From Fulvivirga sp. (GTDB taxonomy: Bacteria > Bacteroidota > Bacteroidia > Cytophagales > Cyclobacteriaceae), in NCBI GenBank assembly GCA_028280565.1, contig JANQLQ010000129.1:1-54478 (forward strand): DNA of 54,478 nt, read 5' to 3'. Positions 36,998-44,439 of the stretch are shown piece by piece (position 1 is the stretch's first letter; every line of letters starts with the position of its first letter). The position numbers and the translations under genes are program-made. The notes beneath the pieces were generated by a model, which searched no databases, had not been told where the DNA came from, and saw nothing but the letters and a program-made list of their open reading frames with translations.

Positions 36998-37471
36998 CTA
37001 ATATACGGCAATAGCTTCCAGTTCCACCAATTGACCTGGTTCTGCCAATCCTGTTACACCAACTAAAGTGATAGTACAGGCTATTTCCTCTTTGCCAAAA
37101 TGTTTGCTGATGATCCCCGGGAAATTCTCCATCTCGTCATAATAGTTAGGCTTGGCCACATAAAACCTTAGTGAAATGAGATGGTCAAGCGTCAGCTCCT
37201 TTGACTTTAAAAGGGTGATCAGGTTCATCATAGCATGATCCAATTGATCGATCAAACCGTCTTCCTCTAACTTTAATTCTTGATTCCAAGGAGTCATACC
37301 GGAAAGGTACACAACTGTTCCACCCCTGGCTTCTACCAGTTGGGAATAACCAAAGGTAGTCTTTGTATTATAGATCCTATCGGTATTGTGTTCTTGTTTG
37401 TCGACTTTTTTGATCTCTTCGAGCTGCCTTTCTAATTTTTCGATTTTTTGTGCTAATTGTGAATGTTCCAT
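36998..37471 (-). CDS. RidA/YjgF-family protein with N-terminal coiled coil
   Basis: 157 residues. Residues about 1-28 form a short heptad-rich coiled coil (QKIEKLERQLEEIKKV), not present in classical RidA, and the rest is a YjgF/UK114 chorismate-mutase-like fold (VVYLSGMTPWNQE; FYVAKPNYYDEMENFPGIISKHF; PGQLVELEAIAVY). RidA deaminates reactive enamines; the Arg used in true RidA is not visible at its usual place, so this may be another subfamily with a different reaction. It precedes the Crp/Fnr gene by 24 bp. Confidence 0.85.
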   Translation of the reverse strand: MEHSQLAQKIEKLERQLEEIKKVDKQEHNTDRIYNTKTTFGYSQLVEARGGTVVYLSGMTPWNQELKLEEDGLIDQLDHAMMNLITLLKSKELTLDHLISLRFYVAKPNYYDEMENFPGIISKHFGKEEIACTITLVGVTGLAEPGQLVELEAIAVY

Positions 37472-37524
37472 CTTTTACTTTTTTGTTTTGAATTGGCAAG
37501 ATGGGACGGCTCATTAGGGATTCC

Positions 37525-37540
37525 TTTAACATTTGTTAAA
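37525..37540. promoter_or_regulatory. PrfA-box-like palindrome before the ridA-crp operon
   Basis: TTTAACA-TT-TGTTAAA, a perfect 7+7 inverted repeat 54 bp upstream of the ridA-like start. Its core TTAACA-NN-TGTTAA equals the consensus of the PrfA box bound by Listeria PrfA, a Crp/Fnr-family protein. A Crp/Fnr gene is the second gene of the operon, which makes autoregulation the natural reading. Confidence 0.5.
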
Positions 37541-37759
37541 TGCGTATTCAACGTTTCTTTGGTAGACTACTTTGTGAGTTGTAGTCATCGCCTTAGCATG
37601 GTAAGCTATTGATTTCCCGGGTTACCCACTTTCGCGTGATGCTCATCATTTGCACCCTTGATTAGCGAGTATTTACCACCCTTTTGAACCTTGAGGTAGC
37701 CCTATCTTTGGGTAACGTATGGGTTTGAAAACTGCTAAGACAAGCTAAAAGAGTGTAAC

Positions 37760-38056
37760 ATGAAATATATACCTATACTATTTTTAATAGGATGGATACT
37801 TTCATCTTGCGATGATCGAGTTACGGCTCAGAATATTTACGTAAGTAAAGATGGGAATGATATGAATGACGGGTCTGAATCCAGCCCTTACCTGACTTTA
37901 GGGAAGGCCGCTAATATAGCCGAGGCTGGAGACGTTGTTCATATAGGAGAGGGGACCTACGAGGAAACACTAAAACCTGCCAACTCCGGGACTGTGGGCA
38001 ATCCCATCATCTTTCAAGCCAAGGAAGGAGAAAAGGTAATAATTTCAGCTATGTGA
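37760..38056 (+). pseudogene. 5' fragment of a secreted right-handed beta-helix gene
   Basis: 98 residues. A lipobox (ILSSC, about residue 17) is followed by the start of a DUF1565/beta-helix enzyme: IYVSKDGNDMNDGSESSPYLTLGKAANIAEAGDVVHIGEGTYEETLKPANSGTVGNPI, ending in AKEGEKVIISAM and a stop. Such enzymes usually have 400 residues or more, and PL6-like alginate lyases begin this way. The coding sequence stops exactly where a hairpin segment (38058-38097) and 200 bp of foreign-looking DNA begin, so I read it as a gene broken by insertion or deletion. Confidence 0.75.
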
Positions 38057-38057
38057 T

Positions 38058-38303
38058 CCAGCCCTATTACTACACGGAACTCACGTAGCTGGGTAGTGAA
38101 TTAACCACTGGGTAGACGGGCTAGACCGCTGAGAGCCAAAGGGATTACTCCATCTTTTCTCCGAATTCATTTCGTCCCCTCCGGTTAAGAACTAGGACCA
38201 AGAAAGGTCCGGTTCTTCAGCGGGCTATACATGAGATGGTGATAGGAGAGGTGCACTGGCCGTCAGCCGCCTACTCAATGAAGCGATTGGCTCTTTTCCT
38301 CAA
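38058..38303. other. Foreign-looking structured segment at a gene break
   Basis: CCAGC (38058-38062) pairs with GCTGG (38088-38092), followed by GGTAGT; the same arrangement occurs at 43268-43313. A second hairpin combines AAGAAC/GTTCTT and GGACC/GGTCC (38187-38217). No open frame is supported. Perhaps the remains of a mobile element or intron; I could not name it. Confidence 0.45.
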
Positions 38304-38801
38304 TCAATTTGGAGAGTGTAAGCCCATTTTATTTCCTTCTGAATCAATGAAAATGGCGAAATATCCGCTTTCATCTGCATGAGGTGATTTAGGGACCAAT
38401 ATTTTCCCTCCATTTTTCTCAACTTTATCCAGGATAACCTGGAGGTCTTGCCCTCCATTCAAGTATAGCGTTACGCCGTCTGCTGAAGGTTGGTATCCCT
38501 CACCCTTTATGATCACCCCGGTAACGACTTGCTCTTCATATGGGAAAATGCCCATTTCCATGCCTGGAAAATCCATTTTCTCAATTTTGATCCCCAAAAT
38601 TGTTTGGTAAAAATTGACGGCCCGAGAAATATCTGTCGCAGGAATTTCAAAAATAGAAATAAAACTATTCATATCTTTTGTGCTTTGAGTGACTGTTGGA
38701 TCTGCCTTTTGCTTTTCTAAATCTGCGTTGTTTTTGGAATTACAAGCTGTAAAGCCTAGAGCGAGTACGGCTATGGAAAGTCTTAGTATGGCTTTCTTCA
38801 T
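38304..38801 (-). CDS. VOC-family (glyoxalase-like) lipoprotein
   Basis: 165 residues from the ATG at 38801 (earlier in-frame ATG at 38831 ignored because the signal starts here). Lipobox GFTAC (about residue 20), then a linker and a single vicinal-oxygen-chelate fold: FEIPATDISRAVNFYQTILGIKIEKMDFPGMEMGIFPY and GYFAIFIDSEGNKMGLHSP. VOC proteins include lyases, dioxygenases and resistance proteins; the ligand is unknown. An envelope-anchored version is unusual for this mostly cytosolic fold. Convergent with the broken beta-helix gene. Confidence 0.85.
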   Translation of the reverse strand: MKKAILRLSIAVLALGFTACNSKNNADLEKQKADPTVTQSTKDMNSFISIFEIPATDISRAVNFYQTILGIKIEKMDFPGMEMGIFPYEEQVVTGVIIKGEGYQPSADGVTLYLNGGQDLQVILDKVEKNGGKILVPKSPHADESGYFAIFIDSEGNKMGLHSPN

Positions 38802-38877
38802 ATTACTTAATAAAAGTATTAAGACAAACATATATTTCTAATGAGGAGCGAAATTGTAAAAATGCGACATACCCAAT

Positions 38878-39693
38878 TTATTGGTAGAAAAGAGAAGAAA
38901 GAGCCATGTTTTTATTCCCTAAAAACTCTTTCGGACTCACCCCGGTGAACTCCTTGAAGTCTTTAATAAAATGAGCTTGATCATAGTATTCACTTTTATA
39001 AGCCACGTGGGTCAGGTTTTCTCCTTCTTCGTTAAGCAACATTTTTAGAGCGGTTTGCAGTCGGATTACCTTGCCTAGCTGCTTTGGGCTGAGACCGATT
39101 TGTTTTACAAATTTTCTTTCAAGCTGCCTTCGTTTAGATATATCTTCTTTAAGAATAGCGTGGATAGATGCACTTCCTTTGGTCAATAGCAGGGTATTTA
39201 TCGTTGTTTTAACAATACTATCCACCATCGATTTTTCACCTAGCTTATCAAGTAAAAAACTTTCTATTATTTCAATTCTTTGTTTGACATCCTTTGCATG
39301 AATTATTTCCTGTTCTAATTTTTTGGCAGTTGTTTTTTCAAAGAGAAGTTCTATCGGCGTTTCCTTGTTGGCCAGGTTCTTAATGGGTTCCGTTACAAAA
39401 TGGGCAAATCCATAGGGGTAAAAACGAATGGCAAACGTATCTACATAGCCTGTGGGTTCTATGTAGAAAGGTTCAATGGTCTGTCCAAGTACCATGGCGC
39501 GAGGTTGAAGGATAAAATCTTCACCAGAAGTGTATCGTTTTATATCATCTCCAAGGATAAAAGCCATCTCGATAGTGCCATCAGGAATTATCCGTTGTCG
39601 TTGAGCATGCTTTGAAGCAGGAACTTCTAAGGTCCAATAGCAGCTAATGATAGATCTTAGATCTGGGTGAGGCGGAAATGTTTGATAGTTCAT
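38878..39693 (-). CDS. AraC-family regulator with DUF6597-type N-terminal domain
   Basis: 271 residues. The N-terminal domain starts YQTFPPHPDLRSIISCYWTLEVP and continues IIPDGTIEMAFILGD, the pattern of the DUF6597 group. The C-terminal HTH-18 part is at about 165-260 (RRQLERKFVKQIGLSPKQLGKVIRLQTALKML; DQAHFIKDFKEFTGVSPKEFL). A cytosolic transcription factor, ligand unknown. It lies 77 bp upstream of the VOC gene on the same strand and may regulate it. Confidence 0.9.
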   Translation of the reverse strand: MNYQTFPPHPDLRSIISCYWTLEVPASKHAQRQRIIPDGTIEMAFILGDDIKRYTSGEDFILQPRAMVLGQTIEPFYIEPTGYVDTFAIRFYPYGFAHFVTEPIKNLANKETPIELLFEKTTAKKLEQEIIHAKDVKQRIEIIESFLLDKLGEKSMVDSIVKTTINTLLLTKGSASIHAILKEDISKRRQLERKFVKQIGLSPKQLGKVIRLQTALKMLLNEEGENLTHVAYKSEYYDQAHFIKDFKEFTGVSPKEFLGNKNMALSSLFYQ

Positions 39694-39810
39694 TGAGCAT
39701 TAGTTTTTAAGTGGCACACAACGGCAATACTGAATGGCTTTAACACTAGCGATGGTTTTGTGCCTAGCGAAATTTCGATAACTCCCTACCATCAATCCCA
39801 TTGTATGGCA

Positions 39811-40758
39811 TTAATCTTTCCTGCTAAAAGTCCTGGTCACATTCTTTATATCAGCGATAGCACTTTCGCTGCCGGTCTTATAGGTCCCAACAAAAATATA
39901 GTAACCACCATCCTTATCAAATAAGATAGCTTGGTACATTTCTTCATTTTCCATGTCGTTGTTCTTAGCAAAAAGTTCAAACCCGGGTAGATTGTCTATT
40001 TCAATTTCTTTGATCCCCTTGTTCGGAAGTAAAGAATAGCGCTCTGGATATTTTTCCAGCCGTGAAATGCAAAATGATTTTTTGTCTTTGATCTCAACTT
40101 TGGCAAATGATCTGTCTGTGAGTAGTGTTGCTTTGTCAGCACTTTCGGTAGGTGTTTCCAGGTCTCTATTGAACAACATCCCGTTCCCTATAACCGAATG
40201 GAACTTTAGAGAGCCGGCATTTTCATTGATTGAGTAATTCAAGGCCTCTCTTGGGTTACTGTTCAGTCCAGTATCAACAATAGTCGTCAATATGCTTTCT
40301 TTGATTTTTTTGCCCAATTCGACCGAATCTTTCAGGAAAACACCATTGATGAGTGTACTTGACTTTTCGTCACCGTAAACTAAGATTTGTTTTGAAAAGA
40401 TCATCCCGTTTGCCGCTTGATCTACTTCGATAAGTAATCCACTATAATCCGCCACGTTAATTTCTTTTTTGCTTTTCAATTCCATGCCTTGTTTTTGAAG
40501 CATTTCTGAATTGAACCCCTTTGTCACTTCCGAATAAGGCCCGGGAATTTCCAACGTCATGATCATTGATGTTTGGTCATCCGGATTTTGAAAACCTTTA
40601 AAATTAGCCGAACGCTCAAATGAGCCAGGGGGTATCATAAAAATATTAGTTCCATTGACCCGGACATGATTTCCGGATTTTTTTTGAGGCAATTCTTGTC
40701 CGAAACCAATGGATGAAATGGATGACAAAGCTATAATGAGTATAATTCTTTTGGTCAT
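39811..40758 (-). CDS. Secreted protein of unknown function
   Basis: 315 residues from the ATG at 40758, giving a signal peptide (MTKRIILIIALSSISSIGFGQ). The mature part shows two similar-looking halves: the first (NIFMIPPGSF...) and second (SLKFHSVIGNGMLF...) each end in a segment with ...GVFLKDS..IKESILTT and ...VGTYKTGSESAIADIKNVTRTF. The second end resembles the close of PsbP-like or stress-type domains, but I cannot assign a family. Expected in the periplasm. Confidence 0.7.
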   Translation of the reverse strand: MTKRIILIIALSSISSIGFGQELPQKKSGNHVRVNGTNIFMIPPGSFERSANFKGFQNPDDQTSMIMTLEIPGPYSEVTKGFNSEMLQKQGMELKSKKEINVADYSGLLIEVDQAANGMIFSKQILVYGDEKSSTLINGVFLKDSVELGKKIKESILTTIVDTGLNSNPREALNYSINENAGSLKFHSVIGNGMLFNRDLETPTESADKATLLTDRSFAKVEIKDKKSFCISRLEKYPERYSLLPNKGIKEIEIDNLPGFELFAKNNDMENEEMYQAILFDKDGGYYIFVGTYKTGSESAIADIKNVTRTFSRKD

Positions 40759-41037
40759 TACTTTCTTGGTTCTAGTTGAGTAAATAACCCGGTTAAGCTG
40801 TGTGGGCATACCTGTTATAATAGTACTAAAAGTAACTGATTTTTAAGAACTTTGCGAATGGATCTCGGCGTCTAGTGGGCTTGTATTTGTTAACAATTGG
40901 TTTTTCAACCCTATGTAATCCCATTCGGTTATGGGTAGGTCTGAAGTCCAGGTAAGGAGTTAATACCGATTTTCAATTATGGGAAATTCAAATTGTCATG
41001 GCTATTTAATTTGAGGTTCCCCTCCGTCTGGTCAGCT

Positions 41038-41805
41038 CTACACAGTTTTTCTATAAAGTGGATTCAGCGATTTTTTCAATTCTCCCATAACCTCGTAAAA
41101 ATATGCTTTCTTACCTTTTATGATCACTTTTTTGTTTCTTGGCATTCTTTCTTTATCGACAGGTACGATAATGTCAATTTCAAAATAATCAGATTTCGGG
41201 TTTTGCGTTTCTAATTCTAGGAAAGTTGTGAACCCGTAGGTGTAAACACCAATTTTTTCAATACTAGTTTTTGCTATTTTAAAAGTTTTAGCCGAATCTA
41301 AATCCACGCGATTCCTAATTCTTGGTGCCCAAATGCACCTTCTCATGTTATACCCCTTTTTTACCAAGTGTTTATACTTCCGCTTCTTGTTAAAGTAAAG
41401 GGTGAGTATGTCAAAGTCAGTCTTCTTTTTTCCTATCAAAATTTCGTTTTCATATAGCTCAACATAATGATTAACTTTGATTTCAATGGAGTCTTTCCCG
41501 CCAATTTGCTTTTCGATTACATTTATAACGGGTTCACGTCTTTTTAAACCCGGGTTAAGAAAAACTTCACCGTCTTTTAAAATCCAATTACCTTGATTTG
41601 TGTAGCCCTCAAAGGTTTGTGGATAAACATAGTCAACTGTACGAAGTGTAAACGTTCCATTAGGTTTCAATTCCAATTCGGTCGTTAATGCCTGTCCGCC
41701 TGGCATCCAATCTCCATACTTCCCTACATATTTAGAGATATCAGTTTGTGCATGGATATTCAATGCAGGCATGAAGGCTATTAATATGTAGCGTATTTGT
41801 TTCAA
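41038..41805 (-). CDS. Secreted protein of unknown function
   Basis: 255 residues with a signal peptide (cut near NIHAQ, about residue 19). The first mature part (KYVGKYGDWMPGGQALTTELELKPNGTFTLRTVDYVYPQTFEGYTNQGNWILKDGEVFLNP) looks like a lipocalin-like or copper-resistance-type beta-barrel measuring a graded output. I do not recognise the family further. It follows the metallopeptidase-like lipoprotein gene by only 8 bp, so these two genes are probably an operon. Confidence 0.7.
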   Translation of the reverse strand: MKQIRYILIAFMPALNIHAQTDISKYVGKYGDWMPGGQALTTELELKPNGTFTLRTVDYVYPQTFEGYTNQGNWILKDGEVFLNPGLKRREPVINVIEKQIGGKDSIEIKVNHYVELYENEILIGKKKTDFDILTLYFNKKRKYKHLVKKGYNMRRCIWAPRIRNRVDLDSAKTFKIAKTSIEKIGVYTYGFTTFLELETQNPKSDYFEIDIIVPVDKERMPRNKKVIIKGKKAYFYEVMGELKKSLNPLYRKTV

Positions 41806-41813
41806 ATTGTAGA

Positions 41814-42824
41814 TTAGTGGCTTTTCTTTTTTATTCCAGTTAAGAGCTTAATCGCCATGGAATCAGGACCAATTTTGCCGTTGTAATACTCTTCATTGAT
41901 GCGCCTAAATCCAGGGGTGTTATAGTTGGTAAAAATATTGCTCTTATCCATGACCATTTCGTGACTAATGCCCAACTCAGAAAGTGCGTCTTGTGTTGCT
42001 CTACCACACAAGTAAAACATACTTGCATGCCATAGATTTCTTGGGAATTTCATACCCAATTCTTCACTTTTGTAGTAAAATTTGTCTCTTATCGGGCTTT
42101 CACCAAACAAATAAAGCAGGTGTGAGCCTTCGTGAAGTATTGTTTCCACGAAAGAACTTGTGGTTTGAGAAGGGTCGGTCGAAGATATGACTATATTCAT
42201 TTTTGGCTTGGAAGAGGTGTAAGCCCCTGCCCAATTGGCGTAGGCCGTCATATCGACTCTAACCATGGCCGAATCCGGCCATGGGTTTAAGGAGAGCGCT
42301 TCCATTTTGTTAATTACTTCGTCTTCGATCTTGCTTATAGTTTCTATGTGCCGGGTTAAGATGGACAGATTGTGCGATTTATGCAATTCCCAAAAGTGTT
42401 CTTTGTAAACAGGTGATACATCATTGAGTATTTCAATGAATTTTATCCCAAATGAGGTGTCAGTTATTGTTTTGAATTCTTCTTTTCCCTGTAACCAAAC
42501 TTTGAGGCTGGCCAGGTCTCTTCTAAGGCTTTTAATGGTTAAGCTGTCTTTGTAATAACCGATAGCTTTCCCCAGGACTTCTTTTTCATCGCCCGATAGC
42601 TGTGCTTCCGCATTAGAATCCCCGATTTCTAAGAAACTTAGACCGTCTTCTTGTAGCTTTCTGAGTTGGCTACTATCCGCTTTTTGATATAAGAAATGAT
42701 GGAGGTTGACCCAGTAGTGATTGTTGAAGTCAAAGTAACGAGTACGGTATTCTATGGTTTCTTCCTCGTTATTACTACAGGAAGTCATACTTGTAATTGC
42801 AACTATTAATACGATGTATTTCAT
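41814..42824 (-). CDS. Lipoprotein with an HEGSH zinc-metallopeptidase-like motif
   Basis: 336 residues from the ATG at 42824; an ATG six codons earlier (42842) is possible. Lipobox MTSC (about residue 16). The region VETILHEGSHLLYLFGES (about 225-242) contains HEGSH, an HExxH zinc motif, and a following YKSEELG and ATQDALSELG could give the third ligand. The fold and substrate are unknown; it could be a peptidase or a related non-catalytic protein. It is the first gene of a two-gene unit with the secreted protein at 41038-41805. Upstream DNA is the structured insert described at 42903. Confidence 0.75.
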   Translation of the reverse strand: MKYIVLIVAITSMTSCSNNEEETIEYRTRYFDFNNHYWVNLHHFLYQKADSSQLRKLQEDGLSFLEIGDSNAEAQLSGDEKEVLGKAIGYYKDSLTIKSLRRDLASLKVWLQGKEEFKTITDTSFGIKFIEILNDVSPVYKEHFWELHKSHNLSILTRHIETISKIEDEVINKMEALSLNPWPDSAMVRVDMTAYANWAGAYTSSKPKMNIVISSTDPSQTTSSFVETILHEGSHLLYLFGESPIRDKFYYKSEELGMKFPRNLWHASMFYLCGRATQDALSELGISHEMVMDKSNIFTNYNTPGFRRINEEYYNGKIGPDSMAIKLLTGIKKKSH

Positions 42825-42902
42825 CCAGTTTTGCGTTGCCATTGACGGCCAGATTAAAAAGTGTTGCTATCCTGGGAGCGGCGGTTTTGATTTTTAATCC
42901 TT

Positions 42903-43372
42903 GTGCGTGCCTTGAATGGTGAATATAGCTCATGAAATTGAGGGTTCCAAAGGGCGGAAGCCCGGTAAGCAGGGGAGTCATCACTCTAAGCTAAGCAAGT
43001 GGCAAGGTTGTTCATCGTGAGGTTAGAACTGAAGTAAGCCAGCCCGCGGTGCCTGTACTGATCCCCAACCCCGTCGAGGGCAGGCTGAACAGGAACTACA
43101 TACAGGGGCTATGAGGCCAGGTGAGGCAGCACATCATGCCGAAGTCCAACTCCTAGAAAAGGAGCGAAGGACTGAACGTATTGTGAAGTAAAAATTATCT
43201 TAAAAGTAGCGAAAAGAGGCTATTGGTGTAAAGAGTGATAGTCCCATGCTTTACGGACCGCCTAGTACAGCCTGTCCCGAACAAGATTCGGGAAGACCCG
43301 TAGGCTGGGTAGTTTGAGAGGCGTACCGCGGGCTTATGGCCCACGGCCCGTACTCGATTATACCTCGTTCTC
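42903..43372 (+). other. Structured non-coding insert, perhaps a remnant of a group II intron
   Basis: A GTGCGTGCC start at 42903, GC-rich text with many short stems (for example AGTCC/GGACT enclosing CTCCT/AGGAG near 43148-43173), and CAGCCT/AGGCTG enclosing CCCGAA/TTCGGG at 43268-43307. GTGCG is the usual 5' end of group II introns, and the domain-I-like text fits that idea. I see no reverse-transcriptase frame and no convincing domain V, so this would be an ORF-less remnant. The right end runs into the coding frame of the next gene, so it arrived after that gene existed. Confidence 0.4.
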
Positions 43373-43875
43373 CTAATCCAGTAAAGTAATTCCTGGAAGA
43401 AATCCTTTTTTGCAAATAAATTAAATCGGATCACTATTATTTCAATAAGCAATATCATAAATGGTAAAGCTAATAGAGGCCAGCCAGTGAAAAAATTAAA
43501 ATCCATTTTAGAATCGAAAATGAAATAGAAGAAAAGTCCTATGAAGGGGAAAGACATGAACATTAAAAGAAGTTTCGTTCCCAAGTTGTTAATTCTAAAT
43601 CTCACTTGAGTTGTCCCATTTTTCTCTAATACAATTATCTCCGTTTTATTTTTGCCCATCATACCATCTACCATAAGATTGTTATTCTTGAGTACGAATC
43701 GATTGGGTGAATAGAAAAAACCGTAGTATTTCTTATTTGTAGCAATAACTGGGGGAGCTGACCTGGATTTATTGTCAATATGAACCTTTGAAGCGATTCT
43801 CTGTACTACTTCCTGAGTACTGAGGTCGGAAGTAATCTCAAACCTGTCATAGACTTTGAATAGACCAGGTATCAT
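43195..43875 (-). CDS. Membrane protein of unknown function with a replaced C-terminus
   Basis: 226 residues. The N-terminal 95 residues are a beta-rich cytosolic domain (YDRFEITSDLSTQEVVQRIASKVH), then two membrane helices (about 102-122 and 130-150). Up to KKDFFQELLYWI (about 165) the sequence is ordinary; after that RRTRYNRVRAVGHKPAV onward is a translation of the structured insert, so the last 60 residues are not original. The natural stop must have been close to that point, because most of such proteins end shortly after the last helix. Whether the product still works is unclear. Confidence 0.6.
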   Translation of the reverse strand: MIPGLFKVYDRFEITSDLSTQEVVQRIASKVHIDNKSRSAPPVIATNKKYYGFFYSPNRFVLKNNNLMVDGMMGKNKTEIIVLEKNGTTQVRFRINNLGTKLLLMFMSFPFIGLFFYFIFDSKMDFNFFTGWPLLALPFMILLIEIIVIRFNLFAKKDFFQELLYWIRRTRYNRVRAVGHKPAVRLSNYPAYGSSRILFGTGCTRRSVKHGTITLYTNSLFSLLLR

Positions 43876-44439
43876 TTAAAATCATCCTATGAGGTATACG
43901 TTGTTAACAACAGGACCAGTTCCTGTTACCTACCTTTCAAAGATACTCAAATCCTCCAGCATAGTTGTTGGACTTTGTACTTCGGAAATATGCTGGGTAC
44001 ATAAGTGAGTATAAATTTCGGTCGTTTATAAACAAAAAAGCACAAAACTCAACGTTTCGTGCTCTAAGTAGCACCGAGGGGATCAATATTGAACTTTTTA
44101 CTTTCCGGGTTTGAAAAGTGTGCCAGTGTTTTGCCTTGCATCCTGAAAAATTCCTGCCAAAATGATAAAATTCTTGTCAAGCTAACCACTTGGCATTTAG
44201 GTCATTGGATCATGATTCGGCTGCTAGTAAGGGCATCTTTACCTATCAATTATTCTAATTACTTAACTATTTTTTTTTAAAGTAAAGCTGCATTCAACTT
44301 CATTTTATTTAATTTTTTGAATAACCAATTGTATATTGTTTTTGTAAGTGTTTACAAGTGCTATCAAAACAGGTAGGATTATTCCTAAGAATTTATCCGG
44401 ACGTTAACCCATCATTTAATTCATCTAAAACTTGTGATC
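43876..44439. other. 560-bp intergenic region between divergent genes
   Basis: No gene is supported. CCAGCATA (43956-43963) is inverted as TATGCTGG at 43989-43996, and AACAGGA pairs with TCCTGTT near 43909-43926. The right part contains the palindrome listed at 44342-44357. Confidence 0.5.
44342..44357. promoter_or_regulatory. Palindrome upstream of the serine hydrolase gene
   Basis: TTGTAA-GTGT-TTACAA, a perfect 6+6 inverted repeat 82 bp before the start codon. It could bind a dimeric regulator; which one is unknown. Confidence 0.35.

Noticed and set aside
38187-38217. Group II intron domain V
   Set aside because: The hairpin has paired arms of the right size, but the loop is six bases without a GNRA tetraloop, and the catalytic triad and two-base bulge are missing.
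42775-42984. 69-codon minus-strand frame upstream of the HEGSH lipoprotein
   Set aside because: It overlaps the start of the lipoprotein gene and the beginning of the structured insert; it is an accidental frame across a boundary.
43313-43360. Group II intron domain V at the right end of the insert
   Set aside because: The GC-rich stem can be drawn, but its lower helix is broken by mismatches and the loop is CTTATGG-like, not GNRA. The intron idea therefore rests only on the GTGCG start and the overall structure.
44089-44280. 63-codon frame before the serine hydrolase
   Set aside because: It is Cys- and Leu-rich without signal or domain, ends in a T-run and overlaps nothing conserved.
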